The notes under the pieces were generated by a model. That model worked only from the letters and a program-made list of their open reading frames with translations. It had not been told where the DNA came from and did no database searches. Position numbers and translations under genes: made by a program. Positions 17,238 to 24,929 of a DNA stretch of 64,000 nt are shown piece by piece; position 1 is the stretch's first letter, and every line of letters begins with the position of its first letter. The stretch is from Paludibacter jiangxiensis (GTDB lineage: Bacteria > Bacteroidota > Bacteroidia > Bacteroidales > Paludibacteraceae): positions 744,001-808,000 of the forward strand of contig NZ_BDCR01000004.1 of NCBI RefSeq assembly GCF_001618385.1, read 5' to 3'.

Positions 17238-18056
17238 TCAGGCAAAAACTGCTTCAATTTCGGCAGGAATCGTTTGATAATGCAACACACTCCAATTCCC
17301 TTGTTCGTCTTCCACCAATGCCGAAAGGCTTTCCACCCAATCGCCGGAATTCAAATAGTGAACATCACCATAGTAACAATTTGCCGGAGAGTGAATATGT
17401 CCGCATATCACGCCGCCGCAATGCTTATGCTTGGTAAGTCTGACCAGTTCTTTTTCAAAGTCTGAGATATAAGATACAGCACTCTTCACTTTCTGCTTCA
17501 TATGCTGAGCAAGTGAAGAATATGGCTTTCCTCTCTTTATTCTGAAATAATTGTAGATGCGATTCAGATTCAAAAGAAAATTATAGCCGACATCCCCAAT
17601 CATAGCCAACCACCGCATGTTTACCGTGATGTTATCAAATACATCACCATGCAGTACAAAATACCGTTTACCATTCGACTCCAGCATATAGTCTTTCACC
17701 ACCTGAATATTGGGAAACGCAAAAGGAACTATTTTATCCAGAAAATCATCATGGTTTCCCCTTACATATATCACATCAGTTTGTTCTTTGACAATCTTTG
17801 ATATGATTTTCTTAATAAACTGCGTATTCTTTTCACTCCAATATTTTTGTGATTTTCTTAACTGCCAACCATCAATAATATCTCCATTGAGAATTAGCTT
17901 TTCGCAGGAAAATGAAGAGAGAAAGCCAAGCACTTCATGCACTTTGCTATGCTTAGAACCCAAGTGAATATCAGAAAGAACGATAGTGCGATATCTGGTT
18001 TGCGAAACAGTTTCTCCGCATCCATTAATCATTTGAAAGTCTTTGTCTAGTTCCAA
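17238..18056 (-). CDS. UDP-2,3-diacylglucosamine diphosphatase-like metallophosphoesterase (LpxH-like)
   Basis: 272 residues of the calcineurin-like phosphoesterase fold. All five metal motifs are visible: SDIHLG (28-33), GDIID (58-62), GNHDD (100-104), HGD and GHIH. The helical insert (QKYWSEKNTQFIKKIISKIV, RWLAMIGDVGYNFLLNLNRIYNYFRIKRGKPYSSLAQHMKQKVKSA) is that of the LpxH/UDP-2,3-diacylglucosamine diphosphatase group, which hydrolyses UDP-diacylglucosamine to lipid X in lipid A synthesis. The enzyme is membrane-associated. Whether this is the sole LpxH of the cell or a paralogue cannot be told here. It is transcribed alone, from an AT-rich upstream region with an 11-bp dyad. Confidence 0.85.
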   Translation of the reverse strand: MELDKDFQMINGCGETVSQTRYRTIVLSDIHLGSKHSKVHEVLGFLSSFSCEKLILNGDIIDGWQLRKSQKYWSEKNTQFIKKIISKIVKEQTDVIYVRGNHDDFLDKIVPFAFPNIQVVKDYMLESNGKRYFVLHGDVFDNITVNMRWLAMIGDVGYNFLLNLNRIYNYFRIKRGKPYSSLAQHMKQKVKSAVSYISDFEKELVRLTKHKHCGGVICGHIHSPANCYYGDVHYLNSGDWVESLSALVEDEQGNWSVLHYQTIPAEIEAVFA

Positions 18057-18088
18057 AACGTAAATAATTTAGCAATTAACCACATGCA

Positions 18089-18119
18089 AAATATTGATTA
18101 TCAAGACAAATCAATATTT
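18089..18119. repeat. 11-bp inverted repeat upstream of the LpxH-like gene
   Basis: AAATATTGATT (18089-18099) and AATCAATATTT (18109-18119) are perfect complements separated by 9 nt. The dyad lies about 45 nt upstream of the start of the minus-strand gene. It could be an operator or an RNA hairpin. The rest of 18060-18338 is AT-rich and shows nothing else recognisable. Confidence 0.4.
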
Positions 18120-18338
18120 GTAATTACAAATTAAAAATAGACTTTCGTCATTGCTATTTTATTACGGCGATGTTACCTTTATATTATTATGAGAGTGGAT
18201 TATAGGAAAACAATATCTATTTGTAGAATCACACGGACACCTATTAAACCCGAAATGCAAGATCAATTTTAAATGGAATTAATGTCGATAGAAGAATAAT
18301 CTGAACAACATTTTTTCTTTTAGTTTTCGAAGAAACTA

Positions 18339-18369
18339 TTTGCGAAAAAGAAAAAAGATATTACCTTTG
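18339..18369 (+). promoter_or_regulatory. Promoter of tRNA-Pro
   Basis: TTTG (18339-18342), 19 nt, TACCTTTG (18362-18369). The start point would fall about 7 nt before the tRNA. Confidence 0.8.
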
Positions 18370-18382
18370 CACCACAATTGAG

Positions 18383-18458
18383 CGGGGTGTAGCTCAGCCC
18401 GGTTTAGAGTACGCGTCTGGGGGGCGTGTGGTCGCAAGTTCGAATCTTGTCACCCCGA
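18383..18458 (+). tRNA. tRNA-Pro (anticodon GGG)
   Basis: Full cloverleaf: acceptor CGGGGTG with CACCCCG, D arm GCTC...GAGT, anticodon stem CGCGT/GCGTG with loop CTGGGGG giving anticodon GGG, and T arm GCAAG-TTCGAAT-CTTGT. The discriminator is A and the CCA end is not encoded. Confidence 0.93.
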
Positions 18459-18470
18459 CTTAAATCCCTC

Positions 18471-18499
18471 AAATACCGCCTTTTATGGGCGGTATTTTT
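18471..18499 (+). terminator. Terminator-like hairpin between tRNA-Pro and tRNA-Val
   Basis: AATACCGCC pairs with GGCGGTATT around a 7-nt loop, followed by a short T run. It ends only 5 nt before tRNA-Val. It may instead be a processing signal, and its T run also forms a TATTTTTG box. Confidence 0.7.
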
Positions 18500-18504
18500 G
18501 TCTT

Positions 18505-18579
18505 GAGATATTAGCTCAGCTGGTTTAGAGCGCTTGCTTGACAGGCAAGAGGTCACTGGTTCGAATCCAGTATGTCTCA
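18505..18579 (+). tRNA. tRNA-Val (anticodon GAC)
   Basis: Acceptor GAGATAT pairs with ATGTCTC. The D arm is GCTC...GAGC. The anticodon stem CTTGC/GCAAG holds loop TTGACAG with anticodon GAC, and the T arm is ACTGG-TTCGAAT-CCAGT. The discriminator is A and no CCA is encoded. Confidence 0.93.
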
Positions 18580-18581
18580 CA

Positions 18582-18624
18582 CAAAAAAGCCACTTACAAA
18601 GAATTTTGCAAGTGGCTTTTTTGT
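18582..18624. terminator. Bidirectional terminator after tRNA-Val and the lipoprotein gene
   Basis: CAAAAAAGCCACTT pairs with AAGTGGCTTTTTTG, giving a T run on both strands. It serves tRNA-Val (plus) and the convergent gene ending at 18638. Confidence 0.85.
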
Positions 18625-18637
18625 GTCCTTTTCTATT

Positions 18638-19126
18638 TTATTCCTTTTCTGACCCAACAACTTTAGTCAGCCTTATATCAAAAAAGAACTGATAAGTAAC
18701 TGTTCCTTGTGACGGAGTTTTGAAAGTATGAGACATTTTCCATCCGACATACTGCCCCCTGAAAGATTTTGCATAAATATCAGCTTGTGTTTTGAGCAAT
18801 GCAGCAGAATCTTCGTATTGCTTTACTTTTTCCTGTACAGCCTCCTGTTCTTTTGATGTAGGAGCCAGAATAGCATTGCCTGTTTCTGTCACAAATAAGT
18901 TATGGTAATATTCGGCTTTTCGTGCCAGATCAACATATCCTGAATCAGTCTTATAAGAAGAGAATAAAGAATCAAGGCTTCCAAAACTAATCGGGTGATA
19001 ACTTTTATAATCACTTAAAGTGTGCGATAACTCTTCATCAATCAACTTCTGCGCTGTTTCTTTATTATTACCGCACGATGACAAAACAGCAACAACCACT
19101 ACAAATAAAAAGAGTCGTTTCATCAT
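18638..19126 (-). CDS. Small lipoprotein of unknown function
   Basis: 162 residues. MMKRLFLFVVVVAVLSSCGNNKE is a lipoprotein signal with lipobox LSSC. The mature part has a helical segment rich in Lys/Glu (KEQEAVQEKVKQYEDSAALLKTQADIYAKSF) and ends in two strands (YVGWKMSHTFKTPSQGTVTYQFFFDIRLTKVVG). No family is recognised. Either of two adjacent Met codons could be the start. A TATCTTTG box stands about 55 nt upstream and a shared terminator follows. Confidence 0.7.
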   Translation of the reverse strand: MMKRLFLFVVVVAVLSSCGNNKETAQKLIDEELSHTLSDYKSYHPISFGSLDSLFSSYKTDSGYVDLARKAEYYHNLFVTETGNAILAPTSKEQEAVQEKVKQYEDSAALLKTQADIYAKSFRGQYVGWKMSHTFKTPSQGTVTYQFFFDIRLTKVVGSEKE

Positions 19127-19180
19127 AAATTCAGATTTTACGCGCTTGAAAACTGCGATTCAAACACTCATTGTAAATCG

Positions 19181-19188
19181 CAAAGATA
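19181..19188 (-). promoter_or_regulatory. -7 element of the small lipoprotein gene
   Basis: TATCTTTG on the minus strand is an exact -7 match. No TTTG is seen at the expected -33 position. Confidence 0.45.
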
Positions 19189-19309
19189 CAATGATTCTAT
19201 CGATTAGTCTGCTTGAAAAGCAGAAAATATTGTTGTTCAAGCAAAAATAAATCTAATGACTCGCTTTCAACGAGGAAACCCGCCACAAACAATCCCGCAC
19301 AAATAACTA

Positions 19310-21217
19310 CTAATCAGTTTTCAAGACAATCTGTGCAGAGAATGCATTATTTATTGCCAAAATAAAATCTTTCATTTCGTTATTCATGTTGGCAGGATAA
19401 GTACCTCGTTTAATGTTTATCTTCTGAATTATCATCAACTTCCCATCGTGTTGCTGAATAGCAGAATAAAAACTGCCAAATGGTTTTTTCAAAGACACGT
19501 TTGACGGACAAGACTCAATCCGCACTCCTTCCGGTAGTGCAATTTGAATTGTATCATATTCCAAACCTCCATTTTCAAAAACAAACGGATATTTTCTGCT
19601 TCGTTTTGAAAATAGCTTCATGCTATTCTTCAAAGGATTGACTGGACAAAACATGCGTGTACCGGATTTGGCTGCATACGTTTCTGAATTCAACTTATAT
19701 TTTACAGTCATCCGAGGAAGCGCATCTCTTTTTTCCACACATGAAATGTCGGATATTGTCATATTCGGCAAGTGAAAATCAGATTTGATATCTTTAACAC
19801 GTTCGTCATTATTCATATTTTTCTCAAAATCGAGCATTTCTCTAAACTCATGCATCTCATATCCGCACTGTACATTCGCCTTCATCATGCCATTCTTGTC
19901 TACACTCACTTGCAAACATTTATGTGTATAAGACAATGTATCTGCATATTGAGGTAGTTTATATAGCTTGCCTCCCTCCGGTGTTACCAAAAGAGCATTA
20001 TGCCCTGCAATATTATCATGAACGTACCCAAAAGGAGTATACTGGCTTGTGCACTCCAAGGGAATTGTATCCGTTTTAAAAGGTACTGTAAGAATGGCAT
20101 GATTAAACTGTGCGGGCGTTGCGAATTCTTTCATAAACTGTTTCTTATCTCCGCTATAGATTATCGTGAAATAAGATTCGATACCTACAGCTTTCAACAT
20201 TGCCCTCAAATAATTACTTAATCCTTTGCAATCACCAAATCCTGTTTGATAAACACTAGATGCGGCGATAGGCTGCCATCCGCCGACACCCAATTGGATA
20301 CTTACATAACGAGTGGATTTCTGCAAAAATTCAAAGATTTTTTTTACCTTTTCTTTATCAGAAGCCAGCCCAGAAACCATACCTTTAAGTTTTTCAACAA
20401 ATTGATCCGGCAAAACATCTCTGTCTTTGAGAAGGCTCCATTCAAATTTACCGACATCACTCCAGGAATTCAATGAACCTATGAACTTATCATAAGCGAA
20501 CTCACACGGTTTTATCATCATCAAAGGCACAAAACTATCTATCCCTGCCATTACAGGCTCTTCATCAATAGCTTTAAATCCCACGGACTCCCACCGGCAC
20601 ACATCGGACCCGTCTTTGCTTGTCTTCACGGCTTCTTTTGCAAAATTGCGCGTAAAGACATTATATTCAACCCCTTTGGGAATTTGCAAAAAATACTCCG
20701 CATTCTGCAAAGACTGATTATAATTATGTACAGGAGCAAAGACAGGAAACATTACAATCCCGTTCTTAAATTTAATTTCATACTCATATTTGATGGTATA
20801 TGGGTAATTAGGCTGACTGTAACTGTAAATGTTTTTAATTTCATCAGATGCCACTTCCTGAGAAAATGAAGATGTAATCAAATCCGAATTCCGTATTTTT
20901 TTTACCAACTTCCCATTGGCATCGTACACTTCTCCTGAAAACTTTTTAAGTTCCCAAAATTGACCCGTGCCCTCAAAAAAATCCGCTTCATCTTTCCCTT
21001 TTTCATCCAGTATAGTCACAACACGAATCACTTTCTGCAATCCATTATGTTGATCATAATACTCGAAGTGTGTCGATTCATACCGCACTACTGAATATGC
21101 ATCCGTTTTTAATGAATCCGGAATCTGACTGACCGGGTAATTCAGGGTTTCTGCCCCTGAGACAGAAACAAAAACACCAAACAAAAATGCTATTAGAACA
21201 AAGTGTGACTTCCACAT
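19310..21217 (-). CDS. DUF3857 / transglutaminase-like exported protein (active-site residues present)
   Basis: 635 residues. Signal peptide MWKSHFVLIAFLFGVFVSVSGA, a DUF3857 beta-sandwich (about 30-230), a transglutaminase-like core with the catalytic cysteine in GFGDCKGLSNYL (C330) and histidine in FNHAIL (H373), and a C-terminal DUF3858-like beta domain. The third triad position reads PLECTS where Asp is usual. Such proteins are periplasmic or surface-exposed; their substrates in Bacteroidetes are not established. The gene follows a longer relative with an 11-nt gap, so the two form an operon. Confidence 0.85.
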   Translation of the reverse strand: MWKSHFVLIAFLFGVFVSVSGAETLNYPVSQIPDSLKTDAYSVVRYESTHFEYYDQHNGLQKVIRVVTILDEKGKDEADFFEGTGQFWELKKFSGEVYDANGKLVKKIRNSDLITSSFSQEVASDEIKNIYSYSQPNYPYTIKYEYEIKFKNGIVMFPVFAPVHNYNQSLQNAEYFLQIPKGVEYNVFTRNFAKEAVKTSKDGSDVCRWESVGFKAIDEEPVMAGIDSFVPLMMIKPCEFAYDKFIGSLNSWSDVGKFEWSLLKDRDVLPDQFVEKLKGMVSGLASDKEKVKKIFEFLQKSTRYVSIQLGVGGWQPIAASSVYQTGFGDCKGLSNYLRAMLKAVGIESYFTIIYSGDKKQFMKEFATPAQFNHAILTVPFKTDTIPLECTSQYTPFGYVHDNIAGHNALLVTPEGGKLYKLPQYADTLSYTHKCLQVSVDKNGMMKANVQCGYEMHEFREMLDFEKNMNNDERVKDIKSDFHLPNMTISDISCVEKRDALPRMTVKYKLNSETYAAKSGTRMFCPVNPLKNSMKLFSKRSRKYPFVFENGGLEYDTIQIALPEGVRIESCPSNVSLKKPFGSFYSAIQQHDGKLMIIQKINIKRGTYPANMNNEMKDFILAINNAFSAQIVLKTD

Positions 21218-21228
21218 ACAACCGATTT

Positions 21229-23205
21229 TTACAGATTCATTTTTTTCAGAACAACCTGCTCATTATTTTTTGCCACAATATGAGACCAAAAATCTTTAAG
21301 GTTCACATACTCAGTTGTAGGATAAATAGTCTGATTAAATGTAAGAGAAGATACGAGCTGTATTGATTCTCCTGCACTCTGAACCAGATAACTATACAAC
21401 GCGTCTTTGTCATTAATTGCTACCTTTTCCGATTTGGGCATTTCTTCAACTGCAAAACCATTCGGCACAAGAATGGATATGGCATTTTTTACTATCCGTG
21501 GATATGAGAGCTCTACCGGTAATTCTCTTTTATCTGCCGTAAATGGATTTGATTTCTCCTGAAATAGCGTTAACAGATTAACATAAAGCTTTGAGTCTGC
21601 CAAAGAAGCTGCCTTATTAAAAGTAAATTTCTCAACAATAGGTTTATTTATACTATCAAGCCCGTTAATCTCATAACTATCAATATTCACACCATATTTA
21701 TTCTGCAAAGACTCAATCCATTCATCCCTGTTTTTATACTTTTTATATTGCTCACGAAAATCATAGGCCAGTTGATTTGTTTTCATTGACGAAACTTCTA
21801 CCATCATTTTATCATTTTCAAATTTAATCAATGAAACATTTCTCTCTAAGCTCGAATTAATATGCGACAAATCAACCCAATCTGACAAATTACTTTCCAC
21901 ACCTCTGAATGAACGGGCCATATCTACCAAATACTCATCATCCAGCACATTTATCGGAGCATTTTTTCGGGATACATCCATAAAATATTTATTGTCATCC
22001 ACATCTAACCCAACAACAAAATAGTTAATGCTATTGATCGAAGGATTAGCTCTCGGAAGCCTTCCTTCACTCTTACTACTCATAACAATCGGATATGCGT
22101 CAAAGCCCGCATCCTTAAGAATATTAATCAAAATAAAATTCATATCAGCACTATTCCCTACTCCATCTTTCAATGCCTTCTTCAGAGAAGCATTGTATAT
22201 CGATGTTTTTTCATTCCACTTTACTTTCGATTTGACCAAATCGTATAATGCCTGTATTTTTTCGACATTCGTCATTTTTGAATCCTTTATCGCTTTCACT
22301 TCTTCTTTCAGCAAACCCGATTTTTTAAGATTTCCCCCGAAATCACTATCATCCATCAATTGCTTTTCAACATCTTTCCATGTATAAGCAAATGATTTAT
22401 AGACTGCTCCTGGAATCTGCACCCCAGATATTTCAAAAGACACCGAGGTTATATAATCATTCATATAAGCGACAAATTTATCTTTCTTAAGAGCTGGAAG
22501 GTTCTTGGCTTTCAAGAAAATATGCTGACTGGTACATAATAAAGGACCTCCGTTTAGCAGCAAGGTTTGATTTTCTGGTTCACGAATATTTTCCATAGGA
22601 CAATATCCCCTGGTATTGACATTAAACGAAAAATATTCAGGAATCAGAACATCATAGATACTCTGGCATACAGGAATCTCTCTCTGGAATCTCCATGAGC
22701 GAATACTTCCCTCAAAATCAGACACAATAGTATACTTATATTCTATTAATGTACCTGCTTTTACGTTCGGCAACGTAATTTTTTTCTGAAAAACCTTTTC
22801 TTTAATATTCTCTGTGAAAATATATTCTTTTGATAATCTTGTCTTCTCAACCTTTCCACCTACATAATTGTAAGAATAGCCATCAATACTTTGCACAGTT
22901 TCTCTGCTATTAGGTCCATAATCCTCGTATCTAATTTTTATGTTTGCACAATCAGCTCCTGCGGGTTTGAGAATTTTAATTTTGGCATAAACATCAAAAC
23001 ACACCTGAAGATTATCATTATTTACCTGATAATAGCTGCTCCCCTTTTCGTAAAGAACAACAGCTACAGCACTCGTATCTTCCGCAAAAGAACTCATCTT
23101 CACTTCTTCTTCTGATACTTTACCAAATTTATTGGTATCTTTTTCTGCCGCTAGCATAAACGCATAAGATAAACAGCAGACCAGGCACACGAAAATTTTC
23201 TTCAT
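21229..23205 (-). CDS. DUF3857 / transglutaminase-like exported protein, apparently inactive
   Basis: 658 residues. Signal peptide MKKIFVCLVCCLSYAFMLAAE, DUF3857 region (about 40-270), transglutaminase-like core (about 300-420) and C-terminal beta domain. Aligned with its downstream neighbour, the catalytic Cys is replaced by Ser352 (GNSADMN) and the His by Tyr395 (INYFVV), while the Asp region YFMDVS is kept. It therefore looks like a pseudoenzyme that may bind rather than cleave or cross-link. In my recollection GNSAD-type members are common in the family, so this is inherited rather than fresh decay. First gene of the pair; the promoter is not clear in the AT-rich upstream region. Confidence 0.8.
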   Translation of the reverse strand: MKKIFVCLVCCLSYAFMLAAEKDTNKFGKVSEEEVKMSSFAEDTSAVAVVLYEKGSSYYQVNNDNLQVCFDVYAKIKILKPAGADCANIKIRYEDYGPNSRETVQSIDGYSYNYVGGKVEKTRLSKEYIFTENIKEKVFQKKITLPNVKAGTLIEYKYTIVSDFEGSIRSWRFQREIPVCQSIYDVLIPEYFSFNVNTRGYCPMENIREPENQTLLLNGGPLLCTSQHIFLKAKNLPALKKDKFVAYMNDYITSVSFEISGVQIPGAVYKSFAYTWKDVEKQLMDDSDFGGNLKKSGLLKEEVKAIKDSKMTNVEKIQALYDLVKSKVKWNEKTSIYNASLKKALKDGVGNSADMNFILINILKDAGFDAYPIVMSSKSEGRLPRANPSINSINYFVVGLDVDDNKYFMDVSRKNAPINVLDDEYLVDMARSFRGVESNLSDWVDLSHINSSLERNVSLIKFENDKMMVEVSSMKTNQLAYDFREQYKKYKNRDEWIESLQNKYGVNIDSYEINGLDSINKPIVEKFTFNKAASLADSKLYVNLLTLFQEKSNPFTADKRELPVELSYPRIVKNAISILVPNGFAVEEMPKSEKVAINDKDALYSYLVQSAGESIQLVSSLTFNQTIYPTTEYVNLKDFWSHIVAKNNEQVVLKKMNL

Positions 23206-23300
23206 TTTAGCATGTTTTTAATTAGTATGTAAATCCAAGGTTATTATTGCAAATAAAATTAAACATCTATTTTGCAGCATTTTAAATATAAAAAGCAAAA

Positions 23301-23392
23301 ACATTACATGTTAAATTTTATCGGGATAAATATACTATATTTTTCATAATTAAAACTATATAAACAATTTTTCCTAATTAACATTGTAATGT
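23301..23392. repeat. Imperfect long inverted repeat in AT-rich intergenic DNA
   Basis: ACATTACATGTTAA (23301-23314) matches the complement of TTAACATTGTAATGT (23378-23392) with a single-base bulge. It lies about 100 bp upstream of the tandem DUF3857 genes. Could be chance in AT-rich DNA. Confidence 0.3.
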
Positions 23393-23418
23393 ATTGTCAA
23401 AGCGACAGCAATAGCCAC

Positions 23419-23461
23419 AAAAAAAAAGGAGTCATTTATTATTATAACAAATGACTCCTTT
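23419..23461 (-). terminator. Terminator of the ApgM-like gene
   Basis: On the minus strand a 13-bp perfect stem (AAAGGAGTCATTT with its complement), 11-nt loop, then at least eight T. Confidence 0.9.
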
Positions 23462-23483
23462 AATAACAAAAAGCAGATATCGA

Positions 23484-24689
23484 TCAACTCAACAGTATTT
23501 GCATAAACTGCTGGCTTTGTAGAATTCCGTATGAACCTTTTTGCGCCTCATATTCATCGTAAATAAGTACTGCATCGGGCTCTTGGTGCGGACGATAAAT
23601 AACAAACGGCACCGGGGCTGCGGTGTGAGTTCTTATACTGCACGGCGTCGGATGATCCGGCAAAACAGCAATAGTAACCGGCTCATTCCATTTTGAAACT
23701 TCTTCGAATATCGGCTTCACCACTCTGCTATCCAAATATTCGATGGTCTTTACTTTAAGAGCCACATCTCCTTCATGGCCTGCTTCATCACTCGCTTCGA
23801 TATGAAGATAGACAAAATCGTCGGTGCGCAAAGCATCAATTGCAGCCTGCGCCTTACCTTCGTAATTAGTATTGTAAAGTCCGGTTGCACCATCCACAAC
23901 AATAGGCCGTAATCCGGCATACACACCGATTCCCTTAATGAGGTCCACGGCTGAAATAACAGCCCCACTCTTCACCCCAAATAACTGATTTATAGTTTTC
24001 ATCTGAGGGCGATAACCGGGAGACCACAACCAGATACTATTTGCAGGATCCTTTCCCGCCGCCTTTCTTTTAAGATTCACCGGATGATTTTCCAGTAATT
24101 GTTGCGATTTCAAGGTAAGCTCATTCAATTTTTTAGCGGTTTGTTCCGCTTCTGTCGCCTGTGCCTTTATCATCACATTCTCAAAAGGAGTACCCGGCAC
24201 ATCGTGCGGAGGAGTACAATCAAGATGCTTATCTCCACCCTTCATCTTCAACAAATGACGATAGGAAACCCCCGGGAAAAACTTTATAACATCATCGCTA
24301 AGTTCTTTATTTAAAAATTCAATCAGTTCGGAAGCCTCTTCGTTTGAAATATGGCCTGCCGAATGGTTTTTTATTTTTCCATCCTCAATGCAAATCAAAT
24401 TACAACGCATAGCCATTTCTCCATCTTCAATATCAATACCCATACTGGCAGCCTCCAAAGAACCTCTTCCTTCAAAGACCTTCGGAACGTCATATCCTAA
24501 TACAGCCAGATTTGCAATCTCACTACCAGGAGCGAAACCTTCCGGAATAGTTTTCAGCATACCGGAACAACCCAGTGCTGCGAGCCTGTCAATATTAGGC
24601 TTGTGAGCGGCTTGCAACGGAGTTTTGCCCCCGAGTTCTGCAATAGGCTCATCAGCCATACCATCGCCTAGAATTACAATATATTTCAT
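23484..24689 (-). CDS. ApgM-like enzyme: proposed homoserine kinase or cofactor-independent phosphoglycerate mutase
   Basis: 401 residues of the alkaline-phosphatase-like metalloenzyme superfamily (archaeal-type phosphoglycerate mutase group). Seen are the metal-binding start KYIVILGDGMADEPI, the substrate-site PGSEIANLAVLGYD with a catalytic Ser-type residue, GRGSLEAASMGI, NHSAGHIS, HIEASDEAGHEGD and LPDHPTPCSIRTHTAAPVPF. I recall a model for a proposed homoserine kinase within this group, found beside thrA/thrC in species without thrB. In this window thrA is unlinked and no thrB is seen, so that role is plausible but unproven. Terminator downstream; a TATCTTTG box lies about 180 nt upstream. 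Confidence 0.85.
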   Translation of the reverse strand: MKYIVILGDGMADEPIAELGGKTPLQAAHKPNIDRLAALGCSGMLKTIPEGFAPGSEIANLAVLGYDVPKVFEGRGSLEAASMGIDIEDGEMAMRCNLICIEDGKIKNHSAGHISNEEASELIEFLNKELSDDVIKFFPGVSYRHLLKMKGGDKHLDCTPPHDVPGTPFENVMIKAQATEAEQTAKKLNELTLKSQQLLENHPVNLKRKAAGKDPANSIWLWSPGYRPQMKTINQLFGVKSGAVISAVDLIKGIGVYAGLRPIVVDGATGLYNTNYEGKAQAAIDALRTDDFVYLHIEASDEAGHEGDVALKVKTIEYLDSRVVKPIFEEVSKWNEPVTIAVLPDHPTPCSIRTHTAAPVPFVIYRPHQEPDAVLIYDEYEAQKGSYGILQSQQFMQILLS

Positions 24690-24867
24690 TTGCTAATAAT
24701 TTTCTTGTTTAAGGAGATCAGGAAACTGTATCACTAAAAACCACTTTCACACCTATTGGGATTGCGAAACTGCATATCGGTTTCATTCTGTGATATTTTC
24801 ACTGAAATATATTACACAAAGTAATTTTTATCCTATTAATTTTTACAAACAACTCTTTTTTACACCA

Positions 24868-24875
24868 CAAAGATA
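24868..24875 (-). promoter_or_regulatory. Possible -7 element of the ApgM-like gene
   Basis: TATCTTTG on the minus strand is an exact match but lacks a -33 box at the right spacing. It would give a leader of about 170 nt. Confidence 0.4.
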
Positions 24876-24929
24876 CAAAAAAGAGCCATGACAGACCGCC
24901 CCAAATTTCAGTCTTGCTACTTTTAGCGA

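Noticed and set aside
23206-23418. Small gene in the AT-rich gap
   Set aside because: Only short frames with many stops; the inverted repeat is the only structure seen.
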